Positions 26,966 through 36,232 of a stretch of DNA of 36,232 bases are shown here, piece after piece. Location of the stretch: positions 1 through 36,232 of the forward strand of contig JAHDGB010000007.1 of the NCBI GenBank assembly GCA_020627885.1, given 5' to 3'. Every line of letters starts with the position of its first letter. Positions within the stretch are counted from its first letter, which is position 1. The DNA comes from Flavobacteriaceae bacterium (lineage in GTDB: Bacteria > Bacteroidota > Bacteroidia > Flavobacteriales > Flavobacteriaceae). The notes under the pieces were generated by a model. That model searched no databases and was not told the DNA's origin. It saw only the letters and a program-made list of their open reading frames with translations. The position numbers were made by a program, and so were the translations under genes.

Positions 26966-27988
26966 ATGAAAGGCTTAAATTTTTTTAGTAAAATAATATT
27001 TTTTCTCAACTCAATTGTTGCCTTTTTATTGTTGTTGTCTTATGTGTTGCCATTAATCCCCCCAAGAACATTTTCGACCTTATCAGTATTAAGTTTAAGT
27101 GTGCCTGTTTTAATTGTTTTAAACGTTTTATTTTTTATTTATTGGTTAATAAAAATAAAGAAACAACTATTACTGTCTTTATTAATTTTAGTTTTTGGGT
27201 ATTTGTTTTTTGGGTCATTATATAAGTTTTCTAAAGGAAAAACAGTAGCAAATAAAGACAACATTAGCATCATGAATTACAATGTGCGTTTATTTAATAT
27301 ATATAAGTGGATTCCCGAAAAAAATATAGCAAAAAAGTTAGTAAGTTTTATAAAAAAAGAAAACCCAGATATCTTATGTTTGCAAGAGTATAGCCCTCAT
27401 AAAGATGTTGATTTGTCCTTTTATTCTTATAAATATGAAAAAATCTTAGGAAGCAAATTTAAACACGGGCAAGCTATATTTTCTAAATATCCAATTGTAA
27501 ATTCTGGTTCAGTATCTTTTCCAAACACATCAAACAATGCAATTTATGTTGATGTAGTTAAAGAGGAAGATACCATTAGAGTATATAATATTCATTTACA
27601 ATCATTGCATATCGATGCTAATGTAGAAAATTTAGCAAAGAAAGATTCTGAAAAGTTAATAAAAGGAGTTGGAGAAACCTTTAAAATGCAACAATTACAA
27701 ATGGAATTGTTTTTAAAAGATAAAAATAAATGTAACTATCCTATTTTAATTGCTGGCGATTTTAATAATACCGCTTTTTCTTATGTATACAGAAAAATAA
27801 GAGGAGATTTTAAAGATGCGTTTAAAGAAGCAGGGAATGGTTTTGGACGGACTTTTAATTTTAAGTTTTTCCCCGTTCGTATAGATTTTGTCCTTACAGA
27901 TACGATTTTTAAAGTTAATGCTTTTAAAACTTACGATATAGAATTTTCAGATCACTACCCAGTAATGGCTAAGGTTTCCCTTAAATAA
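26966..27988 (+). CDS. Endonuclease/exonuclease/phosphatase family membrane protein
   Basis: N-terminal TM segments; SIMNYNVRLFN, PDILCLQEYS, ILIAGDFNNTAFS, RIDFVLTD, FSDHYPVMAKV. Confidence 0.92.
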   Translation: MKGLNFFSKIIFFLNSIVAFLLLLSYVLPLIPPRTFSTLSVLSLSVPVLIVLNVLFFIYWLIKIKKQLLLSLLILVFGYLFFGSLYKFSKGKTVANKDNISIMNYNVRLFNIYKWIPEKNIAKKLVSFIKKENPDILCLQEYSPHKDVDLSFYSYKYEKILGSKFKHGQAIFSKYPIVNSGSVSFPNTSNNAIYVDVVKEEDTIRVYNIHLQSLHIDANVENLAKKDSEKLIKGVGETFKMQQLQMELFLKDKNKCNYPILIAGDFNNTAFSYVYRKIRGDFKDAFKEAGNGFGRTFNFKFFPVRIDFVLTDTIFKVNAFKTYDIEFSDHYPVMAKVSLK

Positions 27989-28069
27989 ATTTATTTTTCG
28001 AATAGAAACCATTTTTAAACGAAAAAATATAAGTTGTTTTGTTATTTTTGTTAGAAAACATAACAATAA

Positions 28070-28588
28070 ATGATTTTTAAGAGGCTTAAAGAAAGATCAA
28101 ATAAAAAATATATAGAAAAAAGACTCAAAAACCGAATAGTACATTCTGATAAAAGCAAAGTAGAGTCTTTAGGTGTAATTTTTAGTTATGATGAAAATGA
28201 TAATTTTGATCGGTTTAAAACACTAACAGCAGATTTAGAAATAAAATCGACTAAAACGAGCATTGTAGCTTTTACTGAAGATGTTAATAGCGAAAGTGGT
28301 ATGTGGGAATCCATATATAACCCTAAAGATTTTGGATGGAAAAATAATATTAAAAGTAAAGGCCTAAAAGAATTTATAAATTATGAATTTGATATGTTAA
28401 TAAGTTATTATACTAAAGAAAATACTGAGTTAAAACTTATTACAGCAGCCTCAAAAGCAAAGTTAAAAGTAGGCATTTTACAAACAGACGAAAGATTTAA
28501 TGACTTAATTATAAAAACAGATACCAAAGATATTAAAACCTTTACCGAGGTGCTTATAAAATATTTAAAAATACTTAATAAACTTTAA
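28070..28588 (+). CDS. Uncharacterised Bacteroidota protein (DUF6913-like)
   Basis: 172-aa ORF immediately upstream of dapA; sequence resembles the small uncharacterised flavobacterial proteins at this position. Confidence 0.6.
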   Translation: MIFKRLKERSNKKYIEKRLKNRIVHSDKSKVESLGVIFSYDENDNFDRFKTLTADLEIKSTKTSIVAFTEDVNSESGMWESIYNPKDFGWKNNIKSKGLKEFINYEFDMLISYYTKENTELKLITAASKAKLKVGILQTDERFNDLIIKTDTKDIKTFTEVLIKYLKILNKL

Positions 28589-28590
28589 TA

Positions 28591-29469
28591 ATGACATCAC
28601 CTTTTTTAGGAACAGGAATTGCAATAGTAACCCCTTTTAAATCAGATTTAAGTATAGATCATGATGCATTAACCTCTATTGTTAATTATAATATTAATAA
28701 TGGTATTAATTATATCGTAATTAGTGGTACAACAGGAGAAAGCGTCACGGTGTCTAAAGCCGAAAAAAGAGAGGTTATTAATACTATTAAAACAGCAAAT
28801 AATGGCCGATTGCCATTAGTATTAGGTATTGGAGGAAACAATACTCAAGCAGTAATCGATGAAATAAACAGCACAGACCTTTCAGAGTTTTCAGGAATAT
28901 TATCGGTTTCTCCAGCATATAATAAGCCTACTCAAGAGGGGTTATATCAACATTTTAAATCGGTGTCTTCTGCAAGTCCGGTACCTGTAATTTTATACAA
29001 TGTACCAGGTAGAACGGCGTCTAATATGTTGCCTGAAACAGTTATAAAATTAGCAACCGATTTTGACAATATAATTGCTATAAAAGAAGCCGGAAATAAT
29101 GTATGGCAGTATTTGCAGTTATTAAGGGATAAGCCAAAAGATTTTTTGGTTATTTCTGGAGACGATGATTTAGCGTTAGGAATAGTTTTAGCCGGAGGAG
29201 CAGGAGTAATTTCGGTTATAGGACAGGGGTTTCCTAAAGAGTTTTCAACAATGATTAATCATGGATTAAAAGGAGAAAATAAAGCAGCTTACGATATCTA
29301 CTACAGGTTAATGGAGTTCATTGAGTTAATTTTTGCTGAAAATAACCCTGCAGGAATAAAAGCCGTACTAGAAACCTTAAACCTATGTCAGGCAACAGTT
29401 CGATTACCATTAGTAGAAGCTAGTAAGTCCTTGAAAAATAAAATAGAACAAGTTTTAGAAAGCGTATAA
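28591..29469 (+). CDS. dapA: 4-hydroxy-tetrahydrodipicolinate synthase
   Basis: GTGIAIVTPFKSDLSIDHDAL, ISGTTGESVTVS, PVILYNVPGRTASNML, IIAIKEAGNN, VISGDDDLALGIVLAGGAGVISVIGQ. Confidence 0.96.
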   Translation: MTSPFLGTGIAIVTPFKSDLSIDHDALTSIVNYNINNGINYIVISGTTGESVTVSKAEKREVINTIKTANNGRLPLVLGIGGNNTQAVIDEINSTDLSEFSGILSVSPAYNKPTQEGLYQHFKSVSSASPVPVILYNVPGRTASNMLPETVIKLATDFDNIIAIKEAGNNVWQYLQLLRDKPKDFLVISGDDDLALGIVLAGGAGVISVIGQGFPKEFSTMINHGLKGENKAAYDIYYRLMEFIELIFAENNPAGIKAVLETLNLCQATVRLPLVEASKSLKNKIEQVLESV

Positions 29470-29470
29470 C

Positions 29471-30391
29471 TTGGGACGAAAGATAAAAGATCCTGGTTTT
29501 GGAGCGTCTTCTAACAAAGAGGCTAGCCGTATGGTTAATAGCGATGGTTCTTTTAATATTAAACGAATAAATAGCCCTAAGCAGTTTTTAGAAACATACC
29601 ATTATTTGCTGAACATTTCTTGGTGGCATTTTTTTAGTTTAGCAGCTATAGGTTTTTTAGCTATTAATACATTATTTGCAATTATATATTTATTTATAGG
29701 AATAGAAGAAATCGTATCAGCTTCTAATGTTGTGAAAAGCGATTTTCTTAATGCCTTTTTTTTCTCTTCTCAAACACTAACAACTTTAGGCTACGGTGCT
29801 ATGGCTCCTAGTGGTGTGTGGAGTGGAATCATTTCTTCTTTTGAGGCTTTTGTAGGATTAGTTATGTTTTCTTTTTTAACAGGGTTAATTTACGGTCGGT
29901 TTTCTAAGCCCAAAGCATCAATAAGGTTTAGTAAAAATATTGTATTAAGAGATTTTAATAGTACGAAGGCCATTATGTTTAGGTTGGTTAATAATCGATC
30001 AACAGTAATGATTAAACCCAAAATTACTGTAACCTTATCGCTTACGAAACTCAATAATGTAGGTGATTATACAAGGTCTTTTTTTAAATTAGATTTGGAG
30101 CGAGACACCATTACGTATTTGCCAACAACATGGACTGTAGTTCATGAAATAACAGAGGATAGCCCTTTGTACGAAATTGATAAAGATGAATTGGTAAATC
30201 AAAGTGGAGAGTTTTTATTAATGGTAAGTTATTATGATGAGTCTTTTAATCAAGAAGTGCATCAAATGCATTCATATGAATTAAAAGAATTACAGTTAGA
30301 TTATAAATTTAAACCCGCTTATTTTTATGATAAAGAAGGAAAAATGGTTTTAGATTATAATTTTTTCGATAAAATTGAACAAATAAAATAG
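29471..30391 (+). CDS. Inward-rectifier (Kir/KirBac-like) potassium channel (TTG start)
   Basis: Two TM helices flanking SQTLTTLGYGAMAP selectivity filter; C-terminal IRFSKNIVLRDFNSTKAIMFRLVNNRSTVMIKPKITVTLSLT, an IRK-type cytoplasmic domain. Confidence 0.88.
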   Translation: MGRKIKDPGFGASSNKEASRMVNSDGSFNIKRINSPKQFLETYHYLLNISWWHFFSLAAIGFLAINTLFAIIYLFIGIEEIVSASNVVKSDFLNAFFFSSQTLTTLGYGAMAPSGVWSGIISSFEAFVGLVMFSFLTGLIYGRFSKPKASIRFSKNIVLRDFNSTKAIMFRLVNNRSTVMIKPKITVTLSLTKLNNVGDYTRSFFKLDLERDTITYLPTTWTVVHEITEDSPLYEIDKDELVNQSGEFLLMVSYYDESFNQEVHQMHSYELKELQLDYKFKPAYFYDKEGKMVLDYNFFDKIEQIK

Positions 30392-30584
30392 ATTTAAGAA
30401 TTTTAATTATAGAAGTAAAATCATTGCGTTTTTGTTAAAGAAAATAAAATCTTTAATTAATCCTTAATTTGGATGTCTTATTTTTGTTGTATAAAGGACT
30501 CTCAATTTGTATGTCTTTATAAATTAAAAAGACAAAGTCCAAGTTTAGGTTTAAATTATATTTTTAAAATACATATTAATAGCG

Positions 30585-30592
30585 TATTTTTG
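30585..30592 (+). promoter_or_regulatory. Candidate -7 box for the bamD operon
   Basis: TATTTTTG 19 bp before ATG 30611. Confidence 0.45.
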
Positions 30593-30610
30593 CATCTTGT
30601 TAAAAAATTT

Positions 30611-31411
30611 ATGAAACACCTTTTTTACACTTTATTATTATTTGTAAGTTTAAGTGCATGTAGCGAATATCAAAAAGCTTTAAAATCTGAAGATATCTCT
30701 ACAAAATTTAAGCTAGGAGAACAACTATATAATGAGGGGAAGTTTTCTAAAGCTAATAAATTATTTGTTCAAATAGTACCCAATTATAGAGGAAAACCAC
30801 AAGCTGAAAAGCTAATGTATTTATATGCAAATACATTTTACGAAATGAAAGATAATTATGTTGCAGGCTATCAGTTTGAGCGTTTTGCAACGTCTTATCC
30901 AAAAAGCGAAAAGGTAGAGGAAGCTCTATATAAAAGTGCAGAAAGTTATTCGAGACTGTCTAGAGTGTTTTCAAAAGATCAAACAGAGACTAATGAGGCT
31001 TTAGCAAAATTGCAAAATTTCATTAATGTTTACCCTAATTCTCAATACATTGACAAAGCAAATGCTTTAGTTAAAGACTTGCAATACAAATTAGAGAAAA
31101 AAGCCTTTAGTACAGCAAAACAATACAATACAATAGGTGACTATAAAGCCTCTATTTCTTCATTCGATAATTTTATAATTGATTTCCCAGGAACTTCCTT
31201 TAGAGAAGAAGCCTTATATTACAGATATAACTCGGCATATTTGTTAGGGACTAAAAGTGTTGAAAGAAAAAAGAAAGAGCGTTTAGAAACAGCAAAATCG
31301 TATTATAATGCGTTTAAGAAAGCATATCCTGAATCTAAATTTATAAAAGACTCTGATGATTTAGTAAAGGAAATAGATAAAGAATTAGAACAATACAGCA
31401 CAAAAAGTTAA
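30611..31411 (+). CDS. bamD: Outer membrane protein assembly factor BamD
   Basis: MKHLFYTLLLFVSLSACSEYQKALKSEDISTKFKLGEQLYNEGKFSKANKLFVQIVPNYRGKPQAEKLMY; lipobox supports the ATG at 30611. Confidence 0.92.
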   Translation: MKHLFYTLLLFVSLSACSEYQKALKSEDISTKFKLGEQLYNEGKFSKANKLFVQIVPNYRGKPQAEKLMYLYANTFYEMKDNYVAGYQFERFATSYPKSEKVEEALYKSAESYSRLSRVFSKDQTETNEALAKLQNFINVYPNSQYIDKANALVKDLQYKLEKKAFSTAKQYNTIGDYKASISSFDNFIIDFPGTSFREEALYYRYNSAYLLGTKSVERKKKERLETAKSYYNAFKKAYPESKFIKDSDDLVKEIDKELEQYSTKS

Positions 31412-31417
31412 TATACT

Positions 31418-31744
31418 ATGGATTTAAAAAAGATTGATGCACCATTAAGTACGACTACTTATAATAGAAATGCAGTAGATTTTGAAACAGGAAATATTTA
31501 TGAAGCAATTTCTATTATTTCTAGAAGAGCAGAGCAAATTAATTCAGAGATAAAAAAAGAACTTATTGAAAAGTTAGAGGAATTTGCAACGTATAATGAT
31601 AGTTTAGAGGAGATTTTTGAAAATAAAGAGCAAATTGAGGTGTCTAAATTTTATGAAAAATTGCCGAAACCGCATGCTTTAGCAGTTCAAGAATGGTTAG
31701 ACAGTAAAATATACCATAGAAGAACAGAAGAAGATATTAAATAA
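31418..31744 (+). CDS. rpoZ: DNA-directed RNA polymerase subunit omega (Bacteroidota type)
   Basis: NIYEAISIISRRAEQINSEIKKEL...SKFYEKLPKPHALAVQEWLDSKIYHR; located between bamD and coaBC. Confidence 0.85.
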   Translation: MDLKKIDAPLSTTTYNRNAVDFETGNIYEAISIISRRAEQINSEIKKELIEKLEEFATYNDSLEEIFENKEQIEVSKFYEKLPKPHALAVQEWLDSKIYHRRTEEDIK

Positions 31745-31753
31745 AAAAAGCAG

Positions 31754-32965
31754 ATGTCTATACTAAGTGGCAAAAATGTTCTTATGGGAATTAGTGCTGG
31801 TATAGCAGCTTACAAAGCTCCATTTTTAGTAAGAGCATTTATAAAAGCAGGTGCAAATGTAAAAGTTGTTATGACGCCTGCTTCAAAAGATTTTGTAACG
31901 CCACTAACACTTTCTACACTTTCAAAAAACCCAGTTCATTCTACTTTTTATAACGACGAAGATGAAAATGACCTATGGAATAACCATGTTGAGCTTGGGT
32001 TGTGGGCTAATTACTTTGTTGTCGCACCTGCAACAGCAAATACATTGTCTAAAATGGCAAGCGGTACATGCGATAATTTATTATTAGCAACTTATTTATC
32101 GGCTAAATGCCCAGTCTATTTTGCGCCAGCGATGGATTTGGATATGTATAAACACCCCTCTACTATAAATAGTTTTGAAACTCTAAAAACATATGGAAAT
32201 GTAATGATACCTGCTACTTCAGGAGAATTAGCAAGCGGTTTAATTGGCCAAGGGAGGTTGGCAGAACCCGAAGATATAGTTCGTTTTATTGAAGCCGATA
32301 TTCTAAAACATCTACCTTTATATGGTAAGAAATTATTATTAACAGCTGGTCCTACTTATGAAGCAATAGATCCTGTAAGATTTATAGGAAATCATTCTAG
32401 TGGTAAAATGGGGTTTGAAATAGCGAAAGCAGCCGCTAATTTAGGAGCAGAGGTTATTTTGGTGTCTGGACCTACTCATCAAAAAGCGCCGCATAGTTTA
32501 ATTAATATAATACCAGTTACGAGTGCTCAACAAATGTATGAAGCAGCGCATAAGTATTTTAATTCAGTAAATATTGCTATATTGTCTGCAGCAGTTGCAG
32601 ATTTTAGACCAAAAGATATAGCCAGTCAAAAAATAAAAAAGAAAGATTCTACGTTAACATTAGAGCTTGAAAAGACAAAAGATATTTTAGCATCGTTAGG
32701 TCAAATAAAATCGAATCAATTATTAGTGGGCTTTGCATTAGAAACAAACAACGAACTAGAAAATGCAAAAGGAAAGCTAAAAAAGAAGAATTTAGACTTA
32801 ATTGTATTAAATTCGTTACAAGACAAGGGAGCAGGATTTAAAGGTGATACTAATAAAATTACAATAATCGATAAAGATGGTGCGATTGTAAATTATGAAT
32901 TAAAATCTAAGTCTGAGGTTGCTAAAGACATTTTAAACGTTATAATTAAAAAATTAAATGCGTAA
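31754..32965 (+). CDS. coaBC: Bifunctional phosphopantothenoylcysteine decarboxylase / phosphopantothenate-cysteine ligase
   Basis: GKNVLMGISAGIAAYKAPFLVRAF, VAPATANTLSKMASGTCDNLL, AGPTYEAIDPVRFIGNHSSGKMGFEIA. Confidence 0.96.
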   Translation: MSILSGKNVLMGISAGIAAYKAPFLVRAFIKAGANVKVVMTPASKDFVTPLTLSTLSKNPVHSTFYNDEDENDLWNNHVELGLWANYFVVAPATANTLSKMASGTCDNLLLATYLSAKCPVYFAPAMDLDMYKHPSTINSFETLKTYGNVMIPATSGELASGLIGQGRLAEPEDIVRFIEADILKHLPLYGKKLLLTAGPTYEAIDPVRFIGNHSSGKMGFEIAKAAANLGAEVILVSGPTHQKAPHSLINIIPVTSAQQMYEAAHKYFNSVNIAILSAAVADFRPKDIASQKIKKKDSTLTLELEKTKDILASLGQIKSNQLLVGFALETNNELENAKGKLKKKNLDLIVLNSLQDKGAGFKGDTNKITIIDKDGAIVNYELKSKSEVAKDILNVIIKKLNA

Positions 32966-33848
32966 ACTATTATTATTAATACTATTATTACTGGTTTATA
33001 ATTTAACTTCTTCTCAAGAACTTAGGGGGGCTGTAGTGGTAAATGCACAATCTACAGGAAATGCAAATGCGCAGATATTTAAAACGTTAGAGAATCAATT
33101 AACAGAACTTATTACAACAACTAAATGGACAAATCAATCTTATGAGCCACAAGAGAAGATCGATTGTAATATGGTAATTATTATTAATAAATTTTCTGGA
33201 GATCAATTCGAAGCGTCCATACAGGTACAGTCATCAAGACCAGTATATGGCTCATCATATTCTTCTCCTATATATAACGTAAATGATAAGAATTTTAATT
33301 TTAGTTATTTAGAATTTCAAAATATTATATATAATCCTAATCAGTTTGAGTCTAACTTAGTTTCTGTTATCGCTTTTCATGTCTACATGCTTTTAGGTTT
33401 AGATGCAGATACTTTTGAATTAAATGGGGGAGATGATCATTATAAACAAGCAGAATTAATCACAAATTTTTCTCAGCAAGAAGGAGGTAAAGGATGGAAA
33501 TTAGAAGATGGGTTGCAAAGTCGTTTTTCGCTAATAAATAACATCTTGTCAAATTCATATAAAGAATATAGAAGGATAATGTATAATTATCATAGAAAAG
33601 GATTGGATGTGATGGGAGAGAGCACCAAAGATGGTAAAAATGGAGTGGCCCTAGCACTTAATCTTTTTAAAGAAATGAATAAAATTAGGCCTAATTCTTA
33701 TTTAGCAAGAATATTTTTTGATGCAAAAGCAGATGAGATAGAACAAATATTTTCTGGAGGACCAAATGTAGATATAACAAGTTTGATAGAAACATTAAAT
33801 AAAGTGGCGCCAACGCACTCTTCTAAGTGGCGAAATATAAAATATTAG
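32958..33848 (+). CDS. DUF4835 family secreted protein
   Basis: ELRGAVVVNAQSTGNANAQIFKTLENQLTELITTTKWTNQSYEPQEKIDCNMVIIIN; between coaBC and recN, overlapping coaBC by 8 nt. Confidence 0.88.
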   Translation: MRKLLLLILLLLVYNLTSSQELRGAVVVNAQSTGNANAQIFKTLENQLTELITTTKWTNQSYEPQEKIDCNMVIIINKFSGDQFEASIQVQSSRPVYGSSYSSPIYNVNDKNFNFSYLEFQNIIYNPNQFESNLVSVIAFHVYMLLGLDADTFELNGGDDHYKQAELITNFSQQEGGKGWKLEDGLQSRFSLINNILSNSYKEYRRIMYNYHRKGLDVMGESTKDGKNGVALALNLFKEMNKIRPNSYLARIFFDAKADEIEQIFSGGPNVDITSLIETLNKVAPTHSSKWRNIKY

Positions 33849-33985
33849 TTTATTTAAGTTTTTGAGTCATTATTTTATTACTGTAAATTTAATTCGTTGT
33901 TGCATAGTCGTAAGCAATGTTGCCTTGTTAATAGTTTTTAAATAACTATGAGCTATAAGTGGTTAATAAATTACTCTTATTAGGT

Positions 33986-33993
33986 TAACTTTG
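33986..33993 (+). promoter_or_regulatory. Candidate -7 box for recN
   Basis: TAACTTTG 33 bp upstream of ATG 34026. Confidence 0.4.
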
Positions 33994-34025
33994 ATTCTTT
34001 ATATATTAAACCATTAATTACTATA

Positions 34026-35678
34026 ATGTTAACAGGACTTTCTATAAAAAATTATGCTTTAATTGATGCTCTTCAAGTTAATTTTAATAATGGATTTACA
34101 ATCATTACAGGAGAAACCGGTGCAGGGAAATCAATTCTTTTAGGTGGTTTATCTCTTATATTAGGTAAACGTGCAGATTTAAACAGTTTAAGAGATACTA
34201 CTAAAAAATGTATAATTGAAGCAACATTTAATATTACTGATTATGGTTTAAAAAAGATATTTTCAGAAAATGACCTTGACTACGAATCGCAAACAATAAT
34301 TCGAAGAGAAATATTACCTTCAGGAAAATCTAGAGCTTTTGTTAATGACTCGCCTGTTAATTTGACCAGTTTACAATTACTAGCAAAGCGTTTAATAGAT
34401 ATACATTCACAACACGAAACGTTACAATTAGTAGATGATATATTTCAGTTTCAAGTTATAGATGCTTTAGCAGAAACGAATTCAGATATTAAAACCTATA
34501 AGAAAGAGTTAATTGCATATAAAACCCTGCAAGAAGAATTAAAAATACTTACAAGCTTTCAGGCAGAGTCTATTAAAGAGTATGATTATAATTCATTTTT
34601 ATTAAAAGAGCTAGAAGATGCCAAATTAGTAAACACAGATCTTTCTCTATTAGAAGAGGAATACGAAACACTAAATAATATTGAAGATATAAAAGAGAGT
34701 TTATCCGTTTCTAACCAATTGTTGCGTGAAGAAAATATAGGAATATTACCTAATTTAATCACGCTTAAAACTACGATACAAAAACTAATTACATTTTCAC
34801 CAAAATATGAAGAATTATACAATCAGGTAAATAGTAACTTAATCGATCTAAATGATGTTTTTTCAACTTTAGAAGTATTACATGATGGATTGGAAGCAAA
34901 CCCAAATCAGTTAGAAATTATTAGTGGAAAACTTAGAAATATAAATAATCTGATGCAGAAACATTTGGTGCAATCAGTTTCTGAGTTAATTACGATAAAA
35001 GAATCTCTTGCTCAGAAAGTTATAGCGACTAAATCTGTAGAGGAAGATATTGCAAAGAAGCAAAAAGAAATAAATAAGGTTGAAGTAAAACTAAATGACT
35101 TTGCAAAAACGATTCATAAAAAGCGTTTAAAGTCTATACCCAAATTAAAAAAACAATTAGAATATATATTATCAAGTTTAGGTATGCCTAATGCTCAATT
35201 TGATATAAATGTGATGCTTACAGATAATTATTTTTCTAATGGAAAAGAAGAATTATCGTTTTTGTTTTCGGCTAATAAAGGTGGACAATATAAGGAGCTT
35301 AAAAAAGCGGCTTCTGGAGGAGAGCTTTCTCGAATTATGTTGGCTATAAAATCAATATTGTCTACATATATAAGACTTCCTACAATTATGTTTGATGAAA
35401 TAGATACAGGGGTTTCTGGCGAAATTTCAAACAAAATGGGAGAAATAATGTTACAAATGAGTAAAAGAATGCAAGTTTTTAGTATTACACATTTGCCACA
35501 AATAGCAGCGAAAGGAAACTCCCATTTTAAAGTTTATAAAGAAGATATAAATGATGTTACAACTTCTAATTTAGTAAAACTAAATGACGATGAACGCATC
35601 ATAGAAGTTGCTCAAATGTTAGGAGGAGTAGAGGTGTCAAATTCTGCAATAGTCCATGCCAAGCAATTGTTAAATTAA
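34026..35678 (+). CDS. recN: DNA repair protein RecN
   Basis: LSIKNYALIDALQVNFNNGFTIITGETGAGKSILLGGLSLILGKRAD; ASGGELSRIMLAIKSIL; PTIMFDEIDTGVSGEIS; ITHLPQIAAKG. Confidence 0.96.
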   Translation: MLTGLSIKNYALIDALQVNFNNGFTIITGETGAGKSILLGGLSLILGKRADLNSLRDTTKKCIIEATFNITDYGLKKIFSENDLDYESQTIIRREILPSGKSRAFVNDSPVNLTSLQLLAKRLIDIHSQHETLQLVDDIFQFQVIDALAETNSDIKTYKKELIAYKTLQEELKILTSFQAESIKEYDYNSFLLKELEDAKLVNTDLSLLEEEYETLNNIEDIKESLSVSNQLLREENIGILPNLITLKTTIQKLITFSPKYEELYNQVNSNLIDLNDVFSTLEVLHDGLEANPNQLEIISGKLRNINNLMQKHLVQSVSELITIKESLAQKVIATKSVEEDIAKKQKEINKVEVKLNDFAKTIHKKRLKSIPKLKKQLEYILSSLGMPNAQFDINVMLTDNYFSNGKEELSFLFSANKGGQYKELKKAASGGELSRIMLAIKSILSTYIRLPTIMFDEIDTGVSGEISNKMGEIMLQMSKRMQVFSITHLPQIAAKGNSHFKVYKEDINDVTTSNLVKLNDDERIIEVAQMLGGVEVSNSAIVHAKQLLN

Positions 35679-35862
35679 TAAACTTAATGAGTTTAAAAGT
35701 TTCTTAATTTATGAGCTTAACTTTTAAAAGTTTCATAACTTTACAACTTGTTAAATTGTTTTGTAGTTATCGTTAGCTCAAAAGTAAACTTAAATTACAA
35801 AATTATAATATAAAATTATAATAGGGAATACCCCTATCAACTTTTAAATATATAAACATAAA

Positions 35863-36232
35863 ATGTACAATTTATTAAAAGGGAAGAAAGGAATTATATT
35901 TGGGGCTTTAGACCCTAATTCTATTGCATGGAAAACAGCCGAACGTGTTCATGAAGAAGGAGGGCAGTTTGTGTTAACTAATGCACCTATAGCTATGCGA
36001 ATGGGACAGATTGATAAGTTAGCTGAGAAAACAGGCTCACAAATAATACCAGCCGATGCAACTTCTGAAGATGATTTAAAAAATTTGGTAGACCAATCAA
36101 TGGAAATTTTAGGAGGTAAAATAGATTTTGTTTTGCATTCTATAGGTATGTCTGTAAATGTTCGTAAAGGTCGTTCTTATACCAATCAAAAATACGATTG
36201 GACACAAAAAGGTATAGATGTTTCTGCAATGT
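35863..36232 (+). CDS. fabI: Enoyl-[acyl-carrier-protein] reductase FabI, N-terminal part (runs off the window)
   Basis: Manual translation from ATG 35863: MYNLLKGKKGIIFGALDPNSIAWKTAERVHEEGGQFVLTNAPIAMRMGQIDKLAEKTGSQIIPADATSEDDLKNLVDQSMEILGGKIDFVLHSIGMS...; not in the ORF track. Confidence 0.9.
   Translation, partial: MYNLLKGKKGIIFGALDPNSIAWKTAERVHEEGGQFVLTNAPIAMRMGQIDKLAEKTGSQIIPADATSEDDLKNLVDQSMEILGGKIDFVLHSIGMSVNVRKGRSYTNQKYDWTQKGIDVSAM

Noticed and set aside
30473-30610. N-terminal extension of the BamD ORF
   Set aside because: Overlaps a candidate promoter (TATTTTTG, 30585-30592); the canonical lipoprotein start is ATG 30611.
1-36232. CRISPR arrays, transposases, integrases, toxin-antitoxin or defence islands
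   Set aside because: No regular direct-repeat/spacer pattern was seen and no translated ORF resembles these families; gene content is housekeeping.

Overview
This 36.2-kb AT-rich window looks like ordinary core chromosome from a Bacteroidota (Flavobacteriaceae-type) genome. Supporting evidence: TAnnTTTG promoter boxes (two with TTG at exactly 19 bp spacing), a gldI homologue, Bacteroidota-type rpoZ, bamD-rpoZ-coaBC-DUF4835-recN synteny and lysine/asparagine-rich proteins. I find about 37 protein-coding genes, including one 51-aa ORF and one truncated fabI missing from the ORF track. There is one bacterial SRP RNA, several intrinsic terminators and several promoter candidates. Functions are mainly housekeeping: a DEAD-box helicase, RNA methyltransferases, a run of peptidyl-prolyl isomerases with GldI, nrnA, ndk, a cold-shock protein, recF plus a DUF721 gene, ribH, mutL, two tandem rhomboids, dapA, a Kir-like channel, bamD/rpoZ/coaBC/recN and fabI. 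I see no CRISPR array, transposase, phage, tRNA or recognisable defence system, and no clear-cut new multi-gene system. The best candidates for a second look are: (1) a lone plus-strand beta-helix/jelly-roll gene bracketed by a 23-bp exact direct repeat inside a minus-strand gene run, suggesting a small inserted module; (2) a structured ~130-nt leader on the DEAD-box helicase gene; (3) two adjacent paralogous small membrane proteins between ribH and mutL; (4) an unannotated 51-aa lysine-rich ORF; (5) a start-codon-abutting hairpin on a Cys-motif/TM/CarboxypepD gene. All calls come from reading the sequence and the supplied ORFs; no searches were run.
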